Shown in pieces: positions 35,701 to 46,106 of a stretch of 64,000 bases of DNA. The position numbers and the translations under genes were made by a program. Origin of the DNA: Floccularia luteovirens (taxonomy: Eukaryota; Basidiomycota; Agaricomycetes; Agaricales; Squamanitaceae). The notes beneath the pieces are model-generated. The model was not told the DNA's origin. It did not search any database and worked only from the letters and a program-made list of their open reading frames with translations. Every line of letters starts with the position of its first letter. The first letter of the stretch is position 1. The DNA lies in the NCBI GenBank assembly GCA_009739215.1, contig VSJF01000008.1, positions 1,488,001 through 1,552,000 of the forward strand, in the 5' to 3' direction.

Positions 35701-36868
35701 CAGAATTGAGAAACGGAATGAAGAAACTGCTGTAAGGCACTCAAGAACCTGATTGTTGCAGCACGTGATAGACAGTCATAGAACATCTAATTATAGTGCG
35801 TCTGCTACTGCCAGCGTAGCCGAACAATCCATTGCACTGACATTACATACATGTTGCACAATTCTATGACTCCACATCTCTGCGTTCTCTGCGATGTGAC
35901 TTGAAGTTTCCTGTATTTTAATTTTGGACCCTTGGAAGCAGTTGATCCGTTGTGTACAACATTTGATCGCAAAGTTTTCTATACGTTCCTGAAGGAAAGC
36001 TATGAATAAAATCATAACCCAAGCTCATCAAGTCATCCCGTGTTCCGCTTATACATTATACATTATGTAGTCTAGTCGTGTACTACTTTCTCTTAAAATA
36101 ACATACTGTACTCAGATTTTCAGTCATTTTCACAATCATTGCTGTGCGAAATCTCGACATCTGTAAACCAAACATCGCCAGCTATGCTATGTAGAGAGCA
36201 TGGCCTTATGAGCTTATTCAATATTTAATACTGTACTGTAGTTCAATGCCAAAATGCGTCGGAGCAGTCGGACTCAATTTTAATCATGGTCACATGACCT
36301 GCACCTCCCAGAAATTTTTTTTTTCCTTGTTCCTCATCAAGAATCCCAAAATCACAAAGGACAGCCGATGCCTCAGTACTACACCTTTGCACCCCATGCA
36401 CCATGTGTCCATTGAGCTAGATCAATCACCCACAGGTTGATGTTCCCGTGATGAAACGCCGAAGACCAGTAAACACCGATGACGAATTAAGAACGTCTTG
36501 ACACAAGTTTCAATGCGTGTTGTAATGGTGTGTCTACAATTAACCTTACATTGTCAATCAATTTTGTGGATATGATTTATGGAGCTGATGCACTCGTTTG
36601 GGTTACATCGATTGGAGCGATGGCCTCCACGGCAGCTTTCTGATGTTATTTTATGGGGAGATCCGTCCACCTAGATTTTTGTTCTTATTCTTTATATATT
36701 GAGGTCGCATTAATTCTGATCATTTTAAGTATACAGGTTTTGTCTGGCCTCTCGACTTGTATCTGATCCGATCTGATTCATGACCTGGTTTGGATGGTAC
36801 GTGTCTCTTTAGTTTTTGTACGGAGAATATTGGCTCCTTGCTCCCGAGATGAGATATACTCTTTTATT

Positions 36869-37095
36869 TTCAGTTATCCCTGTCTTAACTGTTAACAGTT
36901 ATGTCGATATGATGAAAATCTGATTATTAATTTTTCTATCGCCCATTCATACAAATTGGAGACAAACTAACATTACTTAATAGATTTAACATAACCCTCA
37001 TTCATGTGAACACGTATACATTATGAACTGTGAGTTTTGATTCCATCTTGCACCTGTGATGAGACCATATAATTGTTCAGTTATCCCTGTCTTAA
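36869..37095. repeat. Exact 20-bp direct repeat upstream of eEF1B gamma
   Basis: TTCAGTTATCCCTGTCTTAA occurs at 36869-36888 and again at 37076-37095, a spacing of 207 bp. Weaker similarity continues for about 40 bases after each copy (TGTCGA, then ATGA and AATCTGA words) and before it. This suggests an old tandem duplication of about 207 bp. Confidence 0.65.
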
Positions 37096-37395
37096 TATTT
37101 CTGTCGAGACTATGACAATCTGAGAATGACTTTGTGTAATGACCTTATAATAACCGTATTGATTGATTACTTTAGGTGCACATGGACTACTTCTTGTTGT
37201 AGCCCGGAGGTGTTTGTTGGACCTGCCTGTTCTTATTCAATGAATGCTCAATATACAAATCTTCTCTAGCAAAGTTTGTGTAATTAGTGAATATGTACAT
37301 TTACCATCGATGGGCTAAAAAAGACGCCTGCCCTCAATATCATCACGTGGAAGAGATTATCATGATGGCGACTGAGTCAAAATTTCTGGACAAGT

Positions 37396-37430
37396 ACTCT
37401 TTCTCCTCCAACCCTCATCTCATCCTATAA
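37396..37430 (+). promoter_or_regulatory. Pyrimidine tract before the eEF1B gamma start
   Basis: A C/T-rich run ends about ten bases before the ATG at 37441. Such tracts near the transcription start are typical of highly expressed fungal housekeeping genes. No clear TATA box or other core element could be assigned. Confidence 0.45.
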
Positions 37431-37440
37431 ACCCGCAAAA

Positions 37441-39059
37441 ATGCCTGCCTCCGGTACTCTTTGGACTGTTGACCACCAAATTAAGGGCAAAATCGTATGT
37501 TCTGCTCTACTTAGCCGCAATGATGCAGCATTTATTGATTTAACCCATGCATAGATTAGGTGTATCATCGCTCTTGGTGGGCTCGACATTGAGCGAGCAG
37601 TCTACGAACACCAAGTCGACAACAAAAAACCTGAGTTCCTAAGCAAGTTTCCTCATGGAAAAATTCCAGCATTCGAAAGCAAAGATGGTTTCAAACTTTT
37701 CGAAGGCCTCCCGATTGCTCGTTATCGTAAGTTAAAAATCTGTTATCTAATCGATCAGAGCAGGGTTTTTTCAACGATCTCCGCCAAGCTTCTCTGTTTC
37801 TATTCTAAGTTATCCAACGATGATCAATACCAACTAAATTATTTCTCTTTTTAGTTGCATCGACTGTCCCCAATGGTGGTCTTCTTGGCAGTTCTCCAGA
37901 GGATGCTGCTCTTGTAGACCAATGGATTCATGTGGTTGAGACAGAGCTTGATAGCTTCACCGACAGCATCAGGCTTCTTTGCCTTGGAGTTATACCATAC
38001 AATAAACCCGTACGTGCATTTTAACTTTCCCTTGCGATACTTTTGTAATGTCAAGTTTTAGACCCACCAAAATCTTCTTGACCGCCAACAGCGAACTTTG
38101 GACCTTTTGGAAAAACACCTTGTAGCAAATACATTCTTTGTCGGCGAGCGTATTACACTAGCCGATATTGTTATTGCAGGTCTAATTCAACGGTCTGTTG
38201 CTATTACCATCGACGCCCCAGTGCGTGCAAAGTACCCCAACGTTATCCGTCACCTCGAAACTATCGTCAACCAAGAACAGCTAAAGGATATCTACGGACC
38301 AACTAATTATGCTGAAAAGGGTATCCAGTTCACTCCCCCCGCAAAGGACAAGAAGGAAACAAAACCAGCACCTGCACCAAAAGCAGAGAAACAGCCGAAA
38401 GCGAAAGAGCAAGATGATGAAGAGGAGGATGATCTTGTTCCTGCCGAACCAAAAGCCAAGAACCCACTTGATGATCTACCAAAATCAACATTCAATCTTG
38501 AAGATTGGAAGCGGGCATACTCCAACAAAGATACCCGCGGTCCAGATGGAGCCCTTGAGTGGTTCTACCAAAAGTATGTGGCAATCATTTGATTGTTCAT
38601 TTGACGTAGTATCAATATGTTTTCTTTCTTTTCACTTATAGCTTTGACAAGGATGGGTTCTCTGTTTGGCGTGTGGATTTCAAATACAATGAGGAGCTTA
38701 CGCTGACATTCATGTCCTCTAACCAAATCGGAGGTTTCTTTAACCGTCTGGAAGCATCCCGCAAGTATCTCTTCGGATCTGTTGGTGTTCTCGGAGAGTC
38801 CAACAACTCGGTTATCTCCGGCACGCTCATCCTTCGTGGGCAAGACGTGAAAGCTGTAGTTGATGCTGCCCCTGATTGGGAGTCATACGCATACCGTCAG
38901 CTTGACTTGACTAATGAACAAGATAAAGCCTTCTTTGAAGCTGCTCTTGCTTGGGATCTTGAAATTGATGGGAAGAAGTGGGTTGACGGAAAGAATGTGA
39001 GTTCTTGCTAAATATATGTTTCCATTGTTGTAATTAATTATTCGTTTCAGTTCAAGTAG
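37441..39059 (+). CDS. Translation elongation factor 1B subunit gamma
   Basis: Scaffold subunit of the eEF1B complex that recharges eEF1A with GTP in the cytoplasm. Six exons (37441-37494, 37555-37726, 37855-38009, 38062-38573, 38642-38996, 39051-39059) give 418 codons, the usual length. Domains in order are a GST-N thioredoxin-like fold ([25 protein letters not shown]), a GST-C helical domain ([22 protein letters not shown]), an acidic/Lys/Pro-rich linker ([17 protein letters not shown]) and the conserved EF1G domain ([57 protein letters not shown]). The last exon holds only Phe, Lys and the stop, a normal C-terminal end for the family. No defect was found, so it serves as an internal control for sequence quality. 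Confidence 0.96.
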
Positions 39060-39239
39060 ATACCGCTTATATTGGGGAAAGCTTGTTTTTCGATTTAGAA
39101 GTCTTCTCATTTATGTATAATCGCAACCTTAGGTGTACTGAACATCTCATGTTTTACTTGCATCGTTCCTGTGAAAAAACAAACCACTGAGTATCAAACA
39201 TTAAAGGATCGATACACGCTCTATCAACATCATGTGAAT

Positions 39240-41404
39240 TTACATGTCCCCTGTACCATTCATCCTATCCGCTCCCCATCGGACAAACACAGAGATGGCA
39301 GCTGATATTAGGAATGACCAATCGAATAATGAGCCAAACACCTCGTATTCAGGAATCGTCGAAAATAAGTTAGATGTAGCATAATCTTCTCCGGGTTTTA
39401 CAGGAGGCGGCGGAAATGATGATCTTAATTGAACGACAGTGGAAAGCAAGTATATGCCCTAGAATCAATTGTATGAATATTCATCATGACAGTTATAACA
39501 GCAAGGGAGGGTTGATACGGGAAAAAAGAAGAAATAAAGATGATCTAGATTTAAAATATGCTTACCATCAGCTGTGCAAGGAAAAGAAGCATCAGAGAAG
39601 CTCCAAGATTGCGACTTGTAACACGTAGGGCCTATAGAAAACGCATACGCGAATAACAGATCAATTGATACGTTGTTTTTTTTTTTCGGTTCAGGGGGTA
39701 TTATTATTAGGTGAACAGACTTACGCGTGTCACCCCACGTAGTAGAAGTCTGATGCTACTAAGTATGATCAATCCAACTAAGACAAGACTTAGATGGTGA
39801 GAAAATGATATGATATCCTCGCGATCGAATTGGCCAGGTGACACGTGTGCGACAATCTGTGCGAGGAGGGTCGAGATGAAATCAGGGTATTCGGTAGGAG
39901 TTGATGGTGATGATCTTTTGTAGCGGTGGAATACGATGTTGAAGATTGACTTGGGGAGAAAGAAATTAGCCTAAATGAAGGACCGAAATAGAAGTGAATT
40001 TGGTTTGTGGGAGAAGACTCACTGTGAGTATTCGTATGATACAATATATTGAGAACAAACGGCCGAATACGTTGAGCAGTCTACCTCGAAATGTATTAGA
40101 ATAATTGGCCACTTCAAGTCTTTCTCGTAACGACTCCAAATTTCGTGTCATTTGGTATTCTAATGCTTCGAGACCTTGTAGTTCTTGTAGAACTAGAATA
40201 AAGATGCCAAGTGAATCCTTAATCCTGAGTGATAACATCAAATCGAAAGGGAATACACACGGGTGTCACTTCCACGAAATGTTGATCCAACACGGGAGAA
40301 CCATGACCCTTCGACCTGGGTCTATACAAAGAAATAGAATCATACATATAGCTGTATGATTTGTGTTTATACTCACTGGAGTAGCTGTTCGTCGTTCAAC
40401 TTCTAACCTCCGGTCACGAAGATCATTTCGTATGCTGTTCAATGCATATTGAGAGGCATGTATGTCTCTTTCGGTTGGTACACCTCTGAACAGAATTGGA
40501 TTGGTGACATGTAAGAATTGATTATAAATCTTATGTACCTCTTAGATGATAAGTACGGGATAAATCTCCACGAAGCTCTGATAGCACCAAATCCAGATAA
40601 GTAAGCCAAGTATAATTGTTCCAAGCACGATGAGGCGCGCCAGAACACTCGTTGTGATGTTATCAGAGTGCAACTCGGAAGGCGTTGGAACAAAGGAGAG
40701 GGCATAGAGATATAGTCCCACAGAGGTAAAACAGAAGATTATTCGGGGCCAAAGTAGCGATGTTCGGTTTGTCCTGTCTGTTTAATAATGCATTGTTCAA
40801 CCCTTATCTTCTATGAAGAATAGAAATAAACCGAATACCGCGCACCTACAGAACCTACAGCAAGTAGGAGACTTACACACAATGGTACAATCACAAGGAC
40901 GACTATCATCACGAAAAACAGAGACAATTTCCAGTTCAGGAGACGCGTTCTAAAAAATCAACTGAGACAACTTCTCCGAAAGGATTGATAGATAACGTAC
41001 TCTGATGAAAATAAATCCAATCCTTGGAACATAAGCAAGAAAAACATGATACAACTCTCCGTAAAGGACCATGAAAATAACGCTCTCGACACAGCTGAAT
41101 GGAGGAAAACAGTATCAACGCGAGTGTTGCTGGTCAACTGTTTCGTGGTGTTCGAAGGTAGCGAGTCTAATTCTATCCCGGAAGACTGCCTGCTATGAGC
41201 GGGACTCCCAGGTAAGGATTGCGCCGACCCCGTGGATATTGTTTTCAGGTCAGAATACAAGCTTTTCAAGACATATTTCCTGCATCCGAAGAACAACGAA
41301 AGCCTGTGTTTCATACAAACCATTAACAATATTCCTTCAACAACCTCGACAACATACCTGAGAAAAACTAAAAGAGCAGTTTCTGGGAGAACTTGACTTG
41401 ACAT
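39240..41404 (-). CDS. Golgi pH regulator (GPHR / GPR89 family) membrane protein
   Basis: A multi-pass membrane protein of the GPHR family, which acts in Golgi acidification and trafficking. About eight exons run leftwards from the ATG at 41404. Visible family blocks are SLFFGCRKY (N-terminal), ARLIVLGTIILGLL followed by SGFGAIRASW, GVPTERDIHASQYALNSIRNDLRDRR, a coiled-coil segment (LQELQGLEALEYQMTRNLESLRERL), RNLGASLMLLFLAQLMG/IYLLSTVVQLRSSFP and FDWSFLISAAISV near the end. One frame defect is seen. Between GLL and SGFG the frame moves by +1 at 40598, or equivalently a CTTA unit is duplicated. Everything else splices in frame. The gene is normally single copy, so the shift may be a sequence error. 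Confidence 0.82.
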
Positions 41405-42119
41405 GGTTGCATGTAATACTGAAACCAAAGGACGCTTCGATGGGATGCTTCACGTAATTTTTTCGTTCATTAAGGGTGACATTTGTTATGAGATTACAGA
41501 CGCACAACAACGTTTTCGTACTTTCATGAGCGCTTGTCGCAATGCGGCGCTTTGTTTGGTCTCTCAGTTTAATTTTTTATGTAATCACCGGGCAATGTTA
41601 TCTTCCGGTCCCGTCAATTTCTTAAATGTCGGATATCATCATATTAGAGCGATATCGTTGCACGTTCACATCGAAGGACATTCAGTGGGTACACTTCCTT
41701 ATCACTTACTTCACATCATTGTTCGGAACGAACAGATCCGCACCTCGGCTCTATATTTATTCACTGCCCGTGAACACCACCCACCCTTGAAACAATCAAC
41801 CATCCGCAAGAACAATGGCAACTGGTTCCAAACTATCCTCTGTTGAGAAAGACAGAAATCCCAATGTTCAATATCTGGGATCGGTTTGAAACGCTGCAAG
41901 GCCGGTTTGATCATATAATTGAGCAGTTCACCATCAGTTGAAATTTATCAAACTGGATGACCGCTGCGCTTTTCCTCGCCTGTCCTGGCATTAGGATAAT
42001 TCGTACATTAAATAACTCTTGCCAAAAATAGGTTGGCAGTTAGAATAAGACACGGCTACAAGGTCAAAAGCGAGATATGAGGATATGATACGAGAGCGAC
42101 ATAATTTCGAGCCACAATA
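41405..42119. other. Intergenic, no gene recognised
   Basis: Upstream flank of the Golgi pH regulator gene. The plus-strand open frame at 41403-41846 (147 codons) has no family features and overlaps the presumed promoter, so it is not called. Confidence 0.4.
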
Positions 42120-42245
42120 CAAAGTGTCCAAAGAGGTAGAATATTTCCTAATTGGACTTAAGGAGGCGAAGAAACTCCAATTGGAGCTATATTCACGATC
42201 CAACAAGCTTGCGTTTTGCGTCAGCCATTCCATAGAGCGTGTCTC
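42120..42245 (+). pseudogene. DUF4246 C-terminal relic
   Basis: The frame reads KVSKEVEYFLIGLKEAKKLQ then LELYSRSN. It aligns with KVIDEVDEFPISLEEAKELR then LELMEERK near the C terminus of the intact DUF4246 protein, with about half the residues identical. Neither the upstream metal-site region nor the family's N terminus is present. It is an isolated scrap of a third or fourth DUF4246 copy. Confidence 0.6.
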
Positions 42246-44084
42246 TGCCTCGGATTTTCCAACGATTGTATGGGATGATATTTATAATACTATGTATAAG
42301 CTCTGGATACTGGAACACTTCTCATTTCTTTATCCTATACCCAACAAAAGGATGCCAAACCTGCAATAAAGATTGGGATAAGTCTTCTACTTCCTTCGTT
42401 GTCGGCTTCATCAGAACAAAATCCCAGAACTGAGGGTCATTTAACCATTCCATAGAGGTTCTAGCAACAGGAGGGCAAGTTTAGACGAAAGGTTGAAGAT
42501 AAGTAAAGACAAAATACAGAATTTCATAATTCATATCGATATCATTGAATAACCCCAGCGTTTCTCAGATAAATAGTCAGTTTGAGATCCGCTCCTTTTC
42601 ATAATCTGGATCACAATGAAGGTGATAGTCTCTCGGTCCAAGTTGGGCTGAAGCAGTCATTGATAACCATGAAGACTAAAATCACGCTATCCATCATCGG
42701 TTGGTGTTCGTTTTCATGACATTACCCGGATTGTACCTATTACAGCCGGAGTTGAAGTTTGAGGTCTTTTATCATGCATTTTGTAGTCCTCGTTGGCTAC
42801 CTTCGATGAGTTGATATTATGAATTCTGCAAATACTGTATCTTTTATAAGACCCAAAGGGTAGTAGGCAAGGACATGGACTCTCGTGACTCGAAGTTGGA
42901 GAGCAGGATTCCCTATGCTTATATGAAATTGCAAATGGATTCCATCAACTCAGAAGTATGCAAGTGAATCGAGCAAAAATTGAGCATACGGTACTGTCCG
43001 CTCCGCGCTGCCATGTCATATCGGTTCGGCGACGACGAAAGGCGCGACAGGATTCGGCTCTTGGTTGCCACACTCTTCAGACTCCCAGGCATTCCATTCC
43101 CATGTTCAAGCCAAGTTCAAGCACTATGTTCTATCTCTGGAGGGAGTTGAACAATTCTCCTGTAACTCGGGCACTATTCCTGCCTTTTCACGTCGAGCAC
43201 GCTTAAGAAAAGGTTGGTCACTATGTGAGGCATGTCTGTATGTGTTATTCATTTTGTTGTCGCTGGCTGGTTGCATTCTGAAATGTTATGTAAATTTTCG
43301 GTTGATTCCGATACGCATGCCAAGAGCCTCCTTGCGCACAAGACTCATGAGCTCACTCATCTGCTATGGTTCTTACAGCGTACCACCTCAAGTGAACTGG
43401 TGATGTTCGAGATGGTAGTCGAATCCTATGAATATTTCCTCTTGCCGGTGATTATTCGTTCCATGTGGCTCGTGTGTTGGATACACTCACGCTGTCGGGC
43501 TATTTGGACAGTGACATCGGCAGCAGAATAGAATCAATGATATGTTAGATGACTCAACCACCATCTTTGTTAACGAAGGCCCACAAACATCGCCTTTTCG
43601 CCCTAAAATGCTGGCATACCCATAGTTTCGGGTCAAAAAAATTGCTTCTCATCTTAGCAAATCGCACGGTTGTACCCTGGCCCACAAATTTCCTGTGAAG
43701 CTTAAAGAGTGCGATGCATGAGGCTCACAAGGTCGGATCTGTCAATTCTTGCTTTACTGCATTCACGGCACATCCATAATGCACAATTAGGGCAGTTCAT
43801 GGACACTTGTCTGTCATTCTATTTCCGTTCTGTTAAATTAGCATTCGCTTGCAGACCACCTGATACCATCTGCAAGCAAACTATGGGATTGGGAGTTATG
43901 ATCGACATATCTCTACTCACGATAGTCGCACCACCACAAATTCTAATTGCGTTGTAAATCTATGTATGTGATAAGCTAATTTGACTTATGCTTCTGTGTC
44001 CGGATATAACACGTTTTGGAGACGCATGCTTTCGAGACCCGTTGCTAGCCTGGTTATAAAATGTGGTAACATTGAATTGGATCG
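42246..44084. other. Intergenic, no gene recognised
   Basis: Open frames at 42958-43206, 43065-43403 and 43232-43531 (plus) overlap one another and show no recognisable domain. The right end should hold the oxalate decarboxylase promoter. No RNA gene or repeat was seen. Confidence 0.4.
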
Positions 44085-45917
44085 ATGAAAATGCTTCTTC
44101 GCTTGATTCCCCTCTTGCTGCTGGCCGTTTACTCAGCTGCGGTGTCCGACCCGCAGGTTGATGAGTTTCTGCGGCAAGAAAAAGCAGTGAGGCCTATAAC
44201 TCTCGCTCAGCGCGCAGCTTCAGGGATCAAACCTCGTCATCTTCGTCCATTCGACGAGCGTGATTCCATCACTCCACCTGATGTTGGTCAAGTAGGAAGC
44301 TGGAGTGGTCAACCAGAACCTCAGCGAGGTGCAACTGGATCCACGTTTGGCTCAGCAGATACCAATCCAGTTCTCGATGCACAGAATCCGGATAATGTTT
44401 CTCCTCCAACTACTGATGCTGGAGTTGTGCCTAATCTGAAATGGAGTTTCTCTCTTTCACATTCTCGGCTATTGAAGGTGCGGGTCCCACTATAACTGAC
44501 CTGAGAAATGCCCGATTGAGAGCAATAAACAGGGAGGTTGGGTCAGGGAACAAGCAATTACTGATCTCCCAACATGTTGGTTGAGCACCACTGTTATTCA
44601 ATGCTATTTGACTAAGAACTCTTTGTAGCTAAAGATATCGCAGGCGCAGAACTGCGACTTGAGCCAAATGCATATCGTGAACTGTGAGCCAACATTCTGC
44701 TTTTGTACTCACCAGTAACGTATTCCTGTAGTCATTGGCATCGTGTCGCAGAATGGGGTTATATTCTCAACGGTACCGGTCGTATCAGCGCTATTGATGA
44801 ACAAGGGCGAAGCTTCATTTCCGACATTCAAGGACCTCATGATGGACAAGATCCGGACATCTACTAGTACGTTTTCCTGTCACGATATGTATGATTCAAC
44901 ATTCTGATCGCTTGACGTGCAAGCTTCCCTCCAGGTGTACCACACTCAATTCAGGCGCTCGGTACGGGTCTGGAAATCTTGCTTCTCTTTACGGATGGTG
45001 ATTTTGATCGGCTGGGGACTACATTCATGCTTTCGGACTGGCTGGCACACACACCTCTTGAGATTGTATCCCAGAACTTTGGTCTAAATATTTCAGAACT
45101 CGGAGGTATTCCACAGAAGGACCCTTACCTCATCCCAGCTACAGTCCCTCCTCCTCCACTAGGCCAAGGTGGAAATTCAGCGCCCACTTCGCCAGAAGGC
45201 ACAGTCCCAAATCCCTATGTTTTCCACTTATCGAAGCAGCCAAAGACTGTGGCAAAAGGCGGAGGAGGCTGGATAAAGATACAAGACTCTGTTACAAATT
45301 TCCCTGTAAGCTTTTCACCTAACTAGCTGTGATTGGCACGGAGGACTGATGATGTTTGATTAGGTTTCTAAAGAACTTGCAAGTGCATTGGTATTCGTTG
45401 AACCAAATGGTCTGAGAGAATTACACTGGCACACAAAAGATGGTTCGTCATATAACCAATCACTGAACTTGGTTGCTGAGTTAATTCTAGAATGGCTATA
45501 TATTATTCATGGTAATGCGAGAGCGACAGCGTTTGCGGGATCAAGTACAGCGAGAACATTCGACTTCCAAGTTGGAGACACTGCAGTTTTCCCAGTATCT
45601 TATGGTCACTATGTATGTGGGCAGCGCAATAACACTCGGGACTTGGGGTTCTAACTCGTGATTCGCATAGATCAAAAATCTCTCACCAACTGAACCACTC
45701 ATATACATCGAAGTCTTCAAATCTGATCGATTTGTAGACTTTAGTGCAACGCAATGGTATATAACAAAGTTCTCTGACGCTTTTATTTTCATTTCTAACC
45801 GATGTTTGATCTGATAGGCTTGCACTGACTCCTCCACAAGTAGTTGCTGATCTTCTTAACATATCTGTTGCAACTGTACAGGGTTTGAAGCGGGATAAAC
45901 AAATCATTGTTGCCTGA
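44085..45917 (+). CDS. Secreted bicupin oxalate decarboxylase
   Basis: Converts oxalate to formate and CO2, a known activity of wood- and plant-associated basidiomycetes. Nine exons (44085-44477, 44533-44575, 44629-44683, 44732-44866, 44924-45305, 45364-45442, 45491-45612, 45671-45756, 45818-45917) give 464 codons. A signal peptide is clear (MKMLLRLIPLLLLAVYSAAVS). Family blocks are NPDNVSPPTTDAGVVPNLKW and FSLSHSRLL. Cupin 1 has ELHWHRVAEWGY and GVPHSIQ. Cupin 2 has ELHWH, then after an intron EWLYIIHG, and later GHY, so both Mn-binding sets (two His, Glu, His) are present. The end region LALTPPQVVADLLN is also typical. The intron 45443-45490 is 48 nt with no stop, so its retention would keep the frame. 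Confidence 0.93.
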
Positions 45918-46106
45918 AGTCGTTGGAAATTATATAATATATATATAGTACATGACTAAAATAAAAATGTGGTTTATGTGCGGCTATCATTACGTAAGAG
46001 AACCCTGAGAACAGAATTCCCACGATAACCACAGTGGGTCGGAAGAGGCAACCATTGCTATTTACTCATCGTGTATTCCGTCAGCGACGACTCCCACATT
46101 TTTACA

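Larger units (their letters stand above)
35701..37440. other. Intergenic, promoter region of eEF1B gamma
   Basis: No gene seen in about 1.7 kb. A 20-bp exact direct repeat lies at 36869-36888 and 37076-37095. Immediately before the start codon is a pyrimidine tract (about 37396-37430), a usual mark of strongly expressed fungal genes, and the start context is CAAAAATGCC. The minus-strand frame at 35791-36015 has no family features. Confidence 0.5.

Noticed and set aside
14187..41404. Strand-specific sequencing error as the cause of the +1 shifts
   Set aside because: Two minus-strand genes (25729-27828 and 52901-55639) are free of shifts, so strand alone does not explain them.
41403..41846. 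147-codon frame upstream of the Golgi pH regulator gene
   Set aside because: No recognisable domain, no exon partners, and it starts at the divergent gene's first codon.
43065..43531. Overlapping plus-strand frames of about 100 codons
   Set aside because: Three frames overlap without any motif; likely chance.
46071..46106. Extra N-terminal codons before the AMS1 ATG
   Set aside because: The upstream extension begins at GTG; the ATG at 46107 fits the family's N terminus.
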